DNA from: Rhodoferax ferrireducens
Lineage (GTDB): Bacteria > Pseudomonadota > Gammaproteobacteria > Burkholderiales > Burkholderiaceae_C
Reading direction: 5' to 3'
NCBI RefSeq assembly: GCF_003347515.1
Contig: NZ_QEII01000265.1
Location: 1-64,000 of the forward strand
DNA: 64,000 nucleotides
The position numbers were made by a program, and so were the translations under genes. The notes under the pieces were generated by a model. That model was not told the origin of the DNA. It searched no databases and saw only the letters and a program-made list of their open reading frames with translations. Below, one piece after another: positions 33,184 to 42,099 of the stretch (position 1 is the stretch's first letter; the number at the start of each line of letters is the position of its first letter).

Positions 33184-33275
33184 CATGTGTTTTGACTTGA
33201 GCGTCTCAGATGCTCAAGTCATTTTTTTCCTACATGGCATGTGTTTTGACCGGACGTGCATGTGGTTTGACTGGA
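33184..33275. repeat. Three iteron-like direct repeats (CATGTGTTTTGAC)
   Basis: CATGTGTTTTGACTTGA (33184-33200), CATGTGTTTTGACCGGA (33238-33254) and CATGTGGTTTGACTGGA (33259-33275). TTTCCTAC precedes the first two. The second and third are 21 bp apart, two helical turns. A degenerate fourth may be CATGAGTGTCAAA at 33280. Direct repeats right after a TrfA-like initiator gene are the usual layout of an iteron-controlled origin. Confidence 0.75.
33193..33228 (+). terminator. Terminator of the replication initiator gene
   Basis: TGACTTGAGC (33193-33202) / GCTCAAGTCA (33212-33221), perfect 10-bp stem with nine-base loop, followed by seven T. It lies 39 bp after the initiator stop and overlaps the first iteron. 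Confidence 0.9.
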
Positions 33276-34280
33276 CTTTCATGAGTGTCAAATTGATTCA
33301 AACGAAATAAACCTATATGTATCAATGGGTTGCAGGGTTTTTAGTGGTCGCTCTCCTTACTATCATAAGAAAAAGTACCTTCGAAGAAAGAAGCTCATTC
33401 CGGCGAAGGGCATAGCCCGTCTTAGACCGAGTGTCGAGGGCGTCTGCAGCTTGATGAGTCTCATTCGAAAGCGCCATCGAATCGGATGGCACATGATTGA
33501 CGAAGTGACTTGTTCCTCCCAGACGCGATGACGAGCTTGCATAGAGAAGCGTCCTTAATTGATGGCCTTCATTGCCTTATTTGCCGTAGGACGCATTTGC
33601 ATCCGTATCAGGATACTTGCTTGGAGGGTGGCGATGTCAAGCCAAAGAATTGGTTGTATTTTCCTTTGCGAAATTAGTGCGGTAGCCCTTTGAAGGTGAC
33701 AAGACTGTTGCTTAAATTCTTGAACTTCGTCTCTTCGTCTCTTTGTCACTTCGTTACCTGAGTTGCCCATATTGGGCATTTGAGAGACAAACAAACGTGA
33801 CCCCCAAGTCGGGACTTTCTCAAAAAAGTGCCTTGATGTGGTAAATCACACCTAAGAATAGATTGGGCATGAAAATTCAGCAAGGCGTCTTGCGTTGACT
33901 GCGGTTCACTTTTTGATACCTCCACGAGTTAACCGCCAAGGATGCCGATGCCGCGCGTACTGTCACCGCGCACTTCGTGCACCGATGCTTCGGTTGGGCT
34001 CGACAATGAGACTGTTGTCCGGCGTGAGCACCATCGGTTTGGCCTTGTGGACGCTGGCTGAGACCGTTCAGTGCGCCACTGACCACCACCCCACAAGTAA
34101 GGGGGTGAGAAAAATGACGATTCGAGGACGCGAGGCGACCATCGACACATTTCGACTCAAGCTATTTTCATTGATGGCTGGAGAAAATCGTTGGCTACTC
34201 TCCACCTTGAGCCTCCCTGCGGGAATGGACTTGCGGAGTGGAGACTACGGGCAGGATAACCATCACTTGCGGCACCTCAC
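33276..34280. other. AT-rich and decayed stretch downstream of the iterons
   Basis: 33280-33880 is AT-rich with pyrimidine-rich runs (CTTCGTCTCTTCGTCTC near 33725), compatible with an origin's unwinding region. 33880-34280 has several overlapping frames on both strands without ribosome sites; one plus-strand frame reads ASVGLDNETVVRREHHRFG before a stop. Probably gene debris; I cannot name it. Confidence 0.35.
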
Positions 34281-34909
34281 TCATGGCGGTGCCTGCAACT
34301 GAGTCAAGGCGTTGAGGTCGGGCAATTGGTCCAGTTCAATCAACTGTTCCAGCGCCTGGGTGGGCCCCTTGGCCTCATGACCCTCAGGTGCCAGTAAAAG
34401 TAGGTCCACCATCGCCTTGAAGGCTTCGCGCTCTGGTATTTGTGCTGCCAGGCGCTCAGGCGCTCCCCTTTCTGACAGTACACTGCGGCCGGGAGTACCG
34501 CATCGCGCAGCCACCAGCAGGCTAATGCGCCGTGCTTGCGCTTAAAAGCACCAATCAAATGCCGGTAGTCTATTGAGCGACGATGGCGGTTTCCCTTCTG
34601 CATCTTGGCCTTTGGGCAATTCAGCACGCACTGGCCACCCCGGCAGCATTCAATGCACTGGGCACCGAGCTTGAGACGCTCGAGAACCACGAACTTGGTC
34701 GCACGGGTGTTGAAACGTTGCACGACGATGTCGACGTCCCGCAATGACGCTGGCAGCCGTTGACCGGCTGGTGCATCACTCGACCATTCTGGTGATGAAC
34801 GTGGAGAGTTGCCGCCGTCGCGCTGCGCAAGCGGGGCATGCACCGCCTCCAAGAAAGGTCCGTTGAATAGAGTTTCCGGTTCAATTCGTTCCCCGCTTCC
34901 ACCGGCCAT
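34281..34909 (-). pseudogene. IS21-family transposase (IstA) remnant, frameshifted
   Basis: One minus-strand frame reads HRRSIDYRHLIGAFKRKHGALACWWLRDAVLPAAVY, the IstA C-terminal signature (R-x-IDYRHLIxxxKRKPGAxxxxxxRDxxxP). Near 34480 the match moves to another frame: ERLAAQIPEREAFKAMVDLLLLAPEGHE, then ALEQLIELDQLPDLNALTQLQAPP to the stop. Only the C-terminal third of IstA is present, the catalytic DDE core is absent, and no istB follows. This is old insertion-sequence debris just upstream of the Hma-like operon. Confidence 0.72.
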
Positions 34910-34988
34910 GTAAGTTGTCGCCGAGCGGTCAAGATAGATGACATCGACACCAAATGTCTAAATTGAGTCAAAAAACATTGAGACTGGT

Positions 34989-35018
34989 CCGCTAAAAGTG
35001 GAAAACCACCTTTAGCGG
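34989..35018. promoter_or_regulatory. 13-bp inverted repeat, likely operator of the RHH-Hma operon
   Basis: CCGCTAAAAGTGG (34989-35001), spacer AAAA, CCACCTTTAGCGG (35006-35018): arms match at 12 of 13 positions. It lies 61 bp before the RHH gene start. A dimer of the RHH protein encoded next is the natural binder, giving autoregulation. No T-run follows, so it is not a terminator. Confidence 0.65.
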
Positions 35019-35079
35019 AAGATATGAACAAAGCAGTGCGCTATACACTGTTGACACAATGTTGAACTCTTCATCTCCC

Positions 35080-35274
35080 ATGCCTGACATCAAAACCGAA
35101 CAGCTTGGCCTGCGGATAACGCCGACCGCGAAGGCGTTACTTAAAGCGGCCGCGGCGCGGGAGCATAGGTCCTCTTCGAACATGGTCGAGCACCTCATAC
35201 TTGAACACTGTGAGCGGTACAACATTGTTTTGAGCACAAATCAACCAACGAAAAACTCAGGGACCGAGTCGTGA
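35080..35274 (+). CDS. Ribbon-helix-helix (DUF1778/CopG-like) regulator
   Basis: A 64-residue protein with RHH pattern: strand KTEQLGLRITP, helix TAKALLKAAAAREH, then SSSNMVEHLILEHCERYN, the second helix. This resembles DUF1778-type antitoxins and Arc-like repressors. An ATG at 35059 is possible, but the conserved strand begins just after 35080. Its stop overlaps the GTG start of the next gene (GTGA), so it is coupled to the defence operon and is most likely its repressor. No toxin of the GNAT type is adjacent. Confidence 0.78.
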   Translation: MPDIKTEQLGLRITPTAKALLKAAAAREHRSSSNMVEHLILEHCERYNIVLSTNQPTKNSGTES

Positions 35275-38200
35275 AAACTGTTAAACAAGCCTGCCAACTG
35301 GCACCCAACGCGCTGTCAATTGATGTCAGTGACCAAGTTGAGCAACTCGAACAGCTCATCAACGATGAGGGCACCGGTGAGGCGTTTTACGCCAAGACCT
35401 TCATCACAGCGGGCATGCGTGATTTGTTGCGCGGCACTATTGAGCGACTTGCTGGCAAGTCCAGCAACGCCGTGTTCCACCTCAAGCAAGCGATGGGCGG
35501 TGGTAAGACCCATTTGATTGTGGGCACCGGCTTGGCCGCAAAGCACAAAGCGCTGCGTCACAAGTACTGCGCAGACCTTGCCCATATTGACGCGTTTGAG
35601 ACCGCCCGCGTAGTGGCGTTCAACGGCCGAAACTCCCCGACACACTACCTTTGGGGTGAAATCGCCCATCAGCTCGGCATGGGTGAGCAGTTCAAGCGGT
35701 TCTGGATGTCTGGCCCTGAGGCTCCGGATGAGTCTGACTGGACAGCCATTCTGAAATCAAACCAGCCTACCCTCATCTTGCTTGATGAGCTCCCCCCTTA
35801 CTTCCAGTACCTTGGCACCCGGGCGACCGGCACTGGCACCGTGGCTGATATCGCAACTCGTGCTTTTGCCAATTTGCTGAGCGCGTCCGGCAAGCTCTCT
35901 AACGTTTGCGTGGTCGTGTCTGACCTGGATGCCTCTTACGCGCAGGGTGGGGCCTTGATTGAACGCGCCCTACTTGATGCCCGCAAAGAGCTGGGTCGTC
36001 AGGAAAAAGCCATCACCCCGGTTGACCTGGCTGGCAACGAGGTCTACGACATTCTGCGCAAGCGCTTGTTTACCAAGTTGCCCGACGTGGCAGAGATTGA
36101 GGACTTAGCCGCCCGATATGGCCAGGCGCTTGAAGAGGCTACCAAGTCAAAGGTTATTGCTCGCGGTGCAGAGGCCTTGGCCGACGAAATCATCAACACC
36201 TACCCCTTCCACCCACGTCTGAAAGACCTGGTGGCCCTATTCAAGGAAAACGAGCAGTTCAAGCAGACCCGTGGTCTGATGGAGCTCATGTCCCGCCTGC
36301 TAAAGTCGGTCTGGGAGCGTGAAAGTGACGACGTGTACCTGATTGGAGCCCAACACTTCGACCTTGGTATTACCGAGGTTCGAAGCAAGCTGGCGGATAT
36401 CTCGGGTATGAATGACGTGATTTCCAAAGACCTTTGGGATGTCAACTTTGCAGCGCATGCGCAGGGCCTTGATGCCCAAAATGGTAACAAAAACGCCTCT
36501 GAAGTGGCAAACCTGCTGTTCACGGCCAGCCTTTCTACCGCCGTGAATGCAGTCAAGGGATTGTCTCGAGAGGAGATTTTAGAGTGCGTGGTCACACCTT
36601 TACGCTCAGTTCTTGAGTACAACTCTGCCATTGATGAAATGCAGAGCGAGTGTTGGTTCCTGCACCTGAGCCAAGACGCAAAGCTCTACTTCGACCGCCA
36701 AGAAAACCTGACCAAGATGCTCCAGGGACTGGCTGCAACTGCGCCAGAGGCTCAAATTGACGAGCTCGTCAAGACACGTCTTCAGCAGATGTTCTTCCCG
36801 ACTCGTAAAACCGCGTACACCAAGGTCATAGCGCTGCCACGCCTTAACGAGGTCATTGACGAGGTGAAACGCAACCGCGTGCTACTCATCATCGACCCGG
36901 CCAACAAGATGCCACCCGAGGCGCTTTCTCAGTTTTTCGCTGAGCTGACTGAAAAGAACAACCTGCTGGTGCTCACTGGCGACAAGACCCTAATGGCCAG
37001 CATTGGAGCTGCCGCCCGCAAGGTTTACGCGACCTTGAAAGCAGAAACTAAGATTCCAAAGAACCATGCTCAGTACGAGGAGTTCCTGGGTAAGAAGGAC
37101 TCAAGTGACCATGAGTTTTACAGCACCATCCTGGGCGTGTTTGATAAGGTTATCTACCCAGTACAAGTCGGTGACAAGGCCCCGGAGCTCAAGGTCAAGC
37201 CGCTCGACACCAAGCGCGATGGAAGCAAGCCGTTTGATGGCGAGGAGCAAATCGAAAAAACGCTGTGTGCGCATCCAAAGAAGTTGTTTTTGGACGTTGA
37301 AGGCGATTTCGACGCACTGCGCGACTTTGTGGAGACGAACCTTTGGAACGAATCGTCAGTAACCATCGACTGGACTACGGCCGTTGCCCGTGAGAAACAA
37401 AAAGCCAAGATGCCTTGGATGCCTCCCAAGGGTTTGGATACCCTCAAGTCCATTGCCCTGCAACGCGGAATTTGGGAGGACCTGAGCAATGGCCACGTCA
37501 GTCATTCCCCAGCCAAGAAGAAAACAGCGGTTCAAGTCGTGGCCGACACGAATCCTGATGACGACGGTGTGGTGGTACTGCGCATTAACGCTTTGAACGC
37601 CGGCCCAAATGGCCGCATTCACTACGCTGTAGACGGGTCTGTCAGTGCTACCAGCCCGGTTCTCAAGGATGAGACTTTGAAAACAAAGGCGTACCTCGTT
37701 CAGTTCCTGGCTATTGACCCTAATGGCCAGTTCAACACTGGTGATGTGACCACTTGGAACAACAAGCTAACCATCCGAGCCAAGTTTGACTCCGCCACGC
37801 GCAAGGTGGAGTTGCTTGTAGCTCCCGCTGCCACGCTGAAATACACGCTGAACGGCTCAGAGCCCCGCAATGGCGAAGACTACCCCGGACCTATCGAGTT
37901 GGGTTCTGGCTCCATCAAGTTGCTAGTGTTTGCTGAGGGCGGGGGCCTTGAAGCCAAACAAAAATTCGAGTACGGCAGCTCTTCGCTGGCCTCCGACAGT
38001 GGCAGAAAGAAAGAGGTGATTCTTGACCGGAGCAAGCCTGCTCAACTCTCCCGCATTGTGAGTCTGGGTTCTCGCCAAGAGGCATACCAGGTCGTCACCT
38101 TTCTCAAAGAACGGCAAGCAACTGTAGAAAAGGCCCAAGCCATTGTGGGTACATCTCCCCACACAGCTCAGTTTTTCTTGGGCGAAACCCCCGCCGATGG

Positions 38201-38363
38201 TGCCTACCTGGAGAACGTTCTGAATCAAATTGGCAGCTGTCTGCCAGCCGACTCAGCCATTAGTTTGAAGATTCACCGCTTCCAGTTAAAGACAGGTCAG
38301 GACCTACTGGACCTCGCAGTCAAAGTGGGCTTTGAGCTGAATGAAACCGAATTTTCTCAGTGA
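35271..38363 (+). CDS. DUF499-type AAA ATPase of Hma-like defence operon
   Basis: A 1030-residue protein with GTG start. Walker A is KQAMGGGKTH (72-81) and Walker B LILLDELPPYF (168-178), the pattern of DUF499 ATPases. NGRNSPTHYLWGEIA and FHPRLKDLVALF (family-typical sensor region) follow. Residues 740-920 are strand-rich, Ig-like (DDGVVVLRINALNAGPNGRIHY). Large DUF499 ATPases are regularly encoded beside DUF1156 methyltransferases and PLD-SNF2 helicases, in what PADLOC lists as Hma (helicase-methylase-ATPase). The DUF3780 gene follows after 12 bp. Confidence 0.88.
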   Translation: MKTVKQACQLAPNALSIDVSDQVEQLEQLINDEGTGEAFYAKTFITAGMRDLLRGTIERLAGKSSNAVFHLKQAMGGGKTHLIVGTGLAAKHKALRHKYCADLAHIDAFETARVVAFNGRNSPTHYLWGEIAHQLGMGEQFKRFWMSGPEAPDESDWTAILKSNQPTLILLDELPPYFQYLGTRATGTGTVADIATRAFANLLSASGKLSNVCVVVSDLDASYAQGGALIERALLDARKELGRQEKAITPVDLAGNEVYDILRKRLFTKLPDVAEIEDLAARYGQALEEATKSKVIARGAEALADEIINTYPFHPRLKDLVALFKENEQFKQTRGLMELMSRLLKSVWERESDDVYLIGAQHFDLGITEVRSKLADISGMNDVISKDLWDVNFAAHAQGLDAQNGNKNASEVANLLFTASLSTAVNAVKGLSREEILECVVTPLRSVLEYNSAIDEMQSECWFLHLSQDAKLYFDRQENLTKMLQGLAATAPEAQIDELVKTRLQQMFFPTRKTAYTKVIALPRLNEVIDEVKRNRVLLIIDPANKMPPEALSQFFAELTEKNNLLVLTGDKTLMASIGAAARKVYATLKAETKIPKNHAQYEEFLGKKDSSDHEFYSTILGVFDKVIYPVQVGDKAPELKVKPLDTKRDGSKPFDGEEQIEKTLCAHPKKLFLDVEGDFDALRDFVETNLWNESSVTIDWTTAVAREKQKAKMPWMPPKGLDTLKSIALQRGIWEDLSNGHVSHSPAKKKTAVQVVADTNPDDDGVVVLRINALNAGPNGRIHYAVDGSVSATSPVLKDETLKTKAYLVQFLAIDPNGQFNTGDVTTWNNKLTIRAKFDSATRKVELLVAPAATLKYTLNGSEPRNGEDYPGPIELGSGSIKLLVFAEGGGLEAKQKFEYGSSSLASDSGRKKEVILDRSKPAQLSRIVSLGSRQEAYQVVTFLKERQATVEKAQAIVGTSPHTAQFFLGETPADGAYLENVLNQIGSCLPADSAISLKIHRFQLKTGQDLLDLAVKVGFELNETEFSQ

Positions 38364-38375
38364 CCGCAGCACTTC

Positions 38376-38963
38376 ATGGCGCAACCAAAACGTGTAAAAG
38401 CGGCTGACCAGTACGAAGGATTTGGAGCTGTTGTCGGAGAGTTCGGCGCACATATTTTCCGTGTGGATGTGCCAGCCACCTTGAAAGGCGACATCACTAT
38501 CACTGAGGACTTCGGACTCAAAGGCGGGGAGAACGGCGTGCCACCAAAGGAGACGCGTGTTGTCCTGCCCCGTCGGCTCTGGTCGGGTATTGCGGAAGCT
38601 GCCCGCAAAGACTTTGCCGCTCGCTTGAAGGCGAAAAGATTGACTTCAAGCCGCTGGACCACCGGTGACAACAAGGTTGACCGAATGCTGGGCAAGGAGC
38701 TATGCGTTCTGGCGTGGGCTGCTGAGCATGCCAATAGCGTTGATGAGTGCAAAGCCATTGCTGCCAAATGGTCCGCCCTGCGCCCGGAAGAACGCTGGTG
38801 GCTGTTTAGCCAGACCGTGGCCGAGGCAGGGCAGGCTGACGACAAGGAAGGCGGATGGCGCAAAGCCCTGTTCCACGCGCTCTCAGGTGGCCGTGTCACT
38901 GAGCAGAAACCTCGCTCTATCCGCCCGGTGGAAGAGCCAGCAGAAACCCTCTCACTGTTTTGA
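38376..38963 (+). CDS. DUF3780 protein of the Hma-like operon
   Basis: This 195-residue protein has the DUF3780 pattern: YEGFGAVVGEFGAHIFRVDVP, then ETRVVLPRRLWSGIAEAARKDFAARLK and NKVDRMLGKELCVLAWAAEHA, WSALRPEERWWLFSQTVAEAG. Function unknown; it is a constant companion of DUF499 and DUF1156 genes and may be a structural or adaptor subunit. It lies between the ATPase and the methyltransferase on the same strand. Confidence 0.85.
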   Translation: MAQPKRVKAADQYEGFGAVVGEFGAHIFRVDVPATLKGDITITEDFGLKGGENGVPPKETRVVLPRRLWSGIAEAARKDFAARLKAKRLTSSRWTTGDNKVDRMLGKELCVLAWAAEHANSVDECKAIAAKWSALRPEERWWLFSQTVAEAGQADDKEGGWRKALFHALSGGRVTEQKPRSIRPVEEPAETLSLF

Positions 38964-39018
38964 AATCAGAAACCTAAGCATGTCCATGGCGGGCCTCGCA
39001 ACCAGGGATTAAAGAAAA

Positions 39019-42000
39019 ATGAATTCTCCAGCTGTCACCACAATACCCAAGATTGACTACACGACCACTCAGCATCCCTCCGGTGTTGTGGCGTTGAGTT
39101 TGAAAGATGCACCAGCGCTGATTGAGTCGCTGCTGCCTGTGCAGAAGCTCTCTATTGATGTTTATCGAGAAAGAGAAGGAAGCAATAATCAGCCCTTGAC
39201 AAGATTAGGGAGTTATTGGAAGGGGCGTAAGCCCCTGGTGCTCAACCGCGCTTGCGTGTTGGCCTCCTTGCTGCCTGCGACCGAAGACCCCCTCAAGGAT
39301 TTGGAGGTCTTCGAGTTACTGATGGGTATGGACGATGTGTCGATGAGCAAGCGATTAGGCTTGCCCAAGCCCGAAGTCATCGTCCGGACAGCCCAAATCC
39401 CAAACATTAATGCATACTTCGTGGTGGAGCCGCAAGAGCATGTATTGCCTCAAATTGCTCCCTTTGATGTCAAGTCCTATCCCTATCTGAAAAAAGGTAA
39501 GGAGATAGCACCCAAACTTAAGTGGCGCAGCGATATCTCCGATACTAAGAAACATGAAGTCGCGGCTCTGACCTTTAAATTCGATACCTATCGCGCGCTG
39601 GCCACAGAAGCCCAGCGCGCGGAGGAAGTGGCTGATGAAGTCTCCACTCACATATGGGCTCGAGTTAACGAACATCTGGGCACTAATGCTCAGTCATTTC
39701 CTGAATTGACCGAGCAGCTTGGGGTGATGCGCTTTGGCCATCGTCCGACTGTGGCGGACACTTTCTCTGGTTCAGGCCAAATTCCGTTTGCTGCCGCTCA
39801 ACTGGGTTGCGACGTCTATGCCTCAGACCTCAACCCAGTAGCTTGTATGCTGACATGGGGGGCTTTCAACATTGTTGGTGCAAATCCTCAGAGACGTGAA
39901 GAGATTGAAGCCGAACAGGCAGCGCTGGTTGCCAAGGTCAAGGCCGAAATTGATGCCTTCGGTTTTGAGAGCGACGGTAAAGGTTGGCGGGGAAAGGTCT
40001 ATCTGTACTGCTTGGAGGTGACTTGCCCCTCTTCGGGCTGGAAAGTTCCAGTGTTATCTTCGCGGGTGGTCAGCAAGGGTAGGTCCGTATATGCCAAGCT
40101 GGTGCCTGTACCCGCAGAAAAACGCTACAACATTGAGTTAATTTGTAATGCAACCGCAACGGAAATGAAGGTTGCTGAACAGGGTACTTACCGCAAGGGT
40201 GATGTGGCACACACCGTCAATGGCGTGGACCATGTCAACAGCATTTCCAGCATCCGAGGTGATTACACCGTGGAAGAGAGCGGTAAGAAGGTCAGGAAGA
40301 ACCGGCTTCGATTCTGGGAAAAGAGTGATGTGGTTTTCCGTAGTGAGGATATTTTCAACGAACGCCTGTACGCGATTCAGTGGATTAAGGAGTTGCAGGA
40401 GGGCGATTCAGGTCGTGGGCCTACGGAGTTCCGAGCAGTCACTAAAGAGGACCTTGCGCGCGAAACGCTGGTGACGCGCTACGTGCAAAAGCACTTGACC
40501 GAGTTTCAGGACAACGGCTGGGTGCCAGATACGCGCATTGAACCTGGCGATAAAACGGATGAGCCTATTCGTACTCGCGGCTGGACGCATTGGCATCATT
40601 TGTTTAATCCGAGGCAAATCCTAGTCGCTGGATTAACTATGAAACATTCGAAAGAGCCCGGTGCAATCCAGTTATTACATGCATTGAACTGGAATGCTAG
40701 GCTTGTCACTTGGAATCGAAACGCAGGTTCAGGAACGCCTCAGCAGGTATTTATAAATCAAGCGCTCAACACTATTTTTGACTATGGCTGCAGAGGGTCA
40801 GTTTTTTTCTTTCCACTTTTGAAGCCATATTTCAGGGTCAACGGGCTTAATGAAAAGACGCAACTATCGGTTCAGAATAACTCAGCTTCGGAGGCTAACT
40901 TTAAAGCTGACGTGTTCATAACTGACCCACCCTACGGGGACGCGGTCAAGTACGAAGAAATTCTCGAGTTCTTCATCGCATGGCTGCGTAAGAATCCGCC
41001 CGCCGAGTTTGCCAACTGGACCTGGGATTCGCGTCGCGAGCTCGCTATCAAAGGTGAAGACCACGACTTCCGACTGTCCATGGTGGCCGCTTACAAGCGC
41101 ATGGCCGAGTGCATGCCCGACAACGGGATTCAAATTCTGATGTTCACCCATCAGAACGGCAACATTTGGGCGGATATGGCCAATATCGTCTGGGCCAGTG
41201 GCTTACGTGTGACGGCTGCGTGGTATCTAGTCACAGAAACCGACTCTGCCTTGCGCGAGGGCTCCTACGTCAAAGGAACTATCCTTTTGGTCCTGCGCAA
41301 ACGCTTGGGAGTAAAACGGACCAATCAAACCGACCTAGCCTACGAGCTCGAGGACGAGGTTGCCGAGCAAATCAAGCGACTCACAGGCATGAACGACGCG
41401 GTCACCTCGGATGCCAAACGCGCCAAGGACGGCAACCTGTTCGAGGATGCCGACCTTCAGATGGCTGGTTACGCTGCAGCCTTGAAGGTGCTGACCAAGT
41501 ACAGCATCATTGACGGCAAAGACATGACTCAGGAAGCTTTGCGCCCCCGTGTGGCCGGCCAGACCAGCCTGGTCGAGGGGTTGATTGAGTTTGCGGTCAA
41601 CACTGCCAACAAAGCTTTGTTCCCAAGGGGATTGCCGGAGTCGGTCTGGCACGACCTGGAGCCCGCAGAGCGCTTTTACTTGAAAATGTTGGAGCAGGAG
41701 TCACATGGTTTGAACACCCTGGACAACTACCAAAATTTCGCCAAGGCCTTTGCAGTCAAAGATTTGGGAGCAATGATGGCCAGCGAGCGAGCTAACAAGG
41801 CGGCTTTGCGCTCAGCCAAGGAGTTCGCCAAGGCAGAGATGAACCAGTCCTCCGAGCTGTTTGAAACCCCCACCCGCGCGGTGCTTTACGCCCTGATGGA
41901 CCTGCAGGCTGGAAAAGACCTGGACATTGTGCTCAAAGGCCTGGAGCAGAACCTCAAAGTCGGCACTTTCTATTCAGCCCGGGATACCCTGGTGGCTATC

Positions 42001-42096
42001 GCAAGATTTGTAGCCAAGATGGTGGCAGTGATACGCCCGGGGGAGGCATCTGCCGCCCGGGTGCTGGCCGACGGCATTGAAAACCAGAAGATGTGA
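39019..42096 (+). CDS. DUF1156 N6-adenine DNA methyltransferase
   Basis: A 1025-residue protein. SAM motif I is DTFSGSGQIPFAAAQLG (Asp247 onwards), preceded by RFGHRPTVA, with SDLNPVACML as motif II, and the catalytic motif IV DPPY at 636-639 (TDPPYGDAVKYEEILEFFIAWL), indicating amino-methylation, most likely N6-adenine, with alpha/gamma-type order. DUF1156 occupies the N-terminus (PVQKLSIDVYREREG). The large middle may be target recognition. In a defence operon it would mark self DNA. There is a 55-bp gap to the DUF3780 gene and only 3 bp to the helicase gene. Confidence 0.9.
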   Translation: MNSPAVTTIPKIDYTTTQHPSGVVALSLKDAPALIESLLPVQKLSIDVYREREGSNNQPLTRLGSYWKGRKPLVLNRACVLASLLPATEDPLKDLEVFELLMGMDDVSMSKRLGLPKPEVIVRTAQIPNINAYFVVEPQEHVLPQIAPFDVKSYPYLKKGKEIAPKLKWRSDISDTKKHEVAALTFKFDTYRALATEAQRAEEVADEVSTHIWARVNEHLGTNAQSFPELTEQLGVMRFGHRPTVADTFSGSGQIPFAAAQLGCDVYASDLNPVACMLTWGAFNIVGANPQRREEIEAEQAALVAKVKAEIDAFGFESDGKGWRGKVYLYCLEVTCPSSGWKVPVLSSRVVSKGRSVYAKLVPVPAEKRYNIELICNATATEMKVAEQGTYRKGDVAHTVNGVDHVNSISSIRGDYTVEESGKKVRKNRLRFWEKSDVVFRSEDIFNERLYAIQWIKELQEGDSGRGPTEFRAVTKEDLARETLVTRYVQKHLTEFQDNGWVPDTRIEPGDKTDEPIRTRGWTHWHHLFNPRQILVAGLTMKHSKEPGAIQLLHALNWNARLVTWNRNAGSGTPQQVFINQALNTIFDYGCRGSVFFFPLLKPYFRVNGLNEKTQLSVQNNSASEANFKADVFITDPPYGDAVKYEEILEFFIAWLRKNPPAEFANWTWDSRRELAIKGEDHDFRLSMVAAYKRMAECMPDNGIQILMFTHQNGNIWADMANIVWASGLRVTAAWYLVTETDSALREGSYVKGTILLVLRKRLGVKRTNQTDLAYELEDEVAEQIKRLTGMNDAVTSDAKRAKDGNLFEDADLQMAGYAAALKVLTKYSIIDGKDMTQEALRPRVAGQTSLVEGLIEFAVNTANKALFPRGLPESVWHDLEPAERFYLKMLEQESHGLNTLDNYQNFAKAFAVKDLGAMMASERANKAALRSAKEFAKAEMNQSSELFETPTRAVLYALMDLQAGKDLDIVLKGLEQNLKVGTFYSARDTLVAIARFVAKMVAVIRPGEASAARVLADGIENQKM

Positions 42097-42099
42097 CGC

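Noticed and set aside
33895..34302. Plus-strand open frame of 135 codons after the iterons
   Set aside because: No ribosome site, and other frames on both strands look equally likely; probably debris.
35080..35274. RHH protein as antitoxin of a toxin-antitoxin pair
   Set aside because: No toxin-sized gene is adjacent; the next gene is the DUF499 ATPase with which it is translationally coupled.
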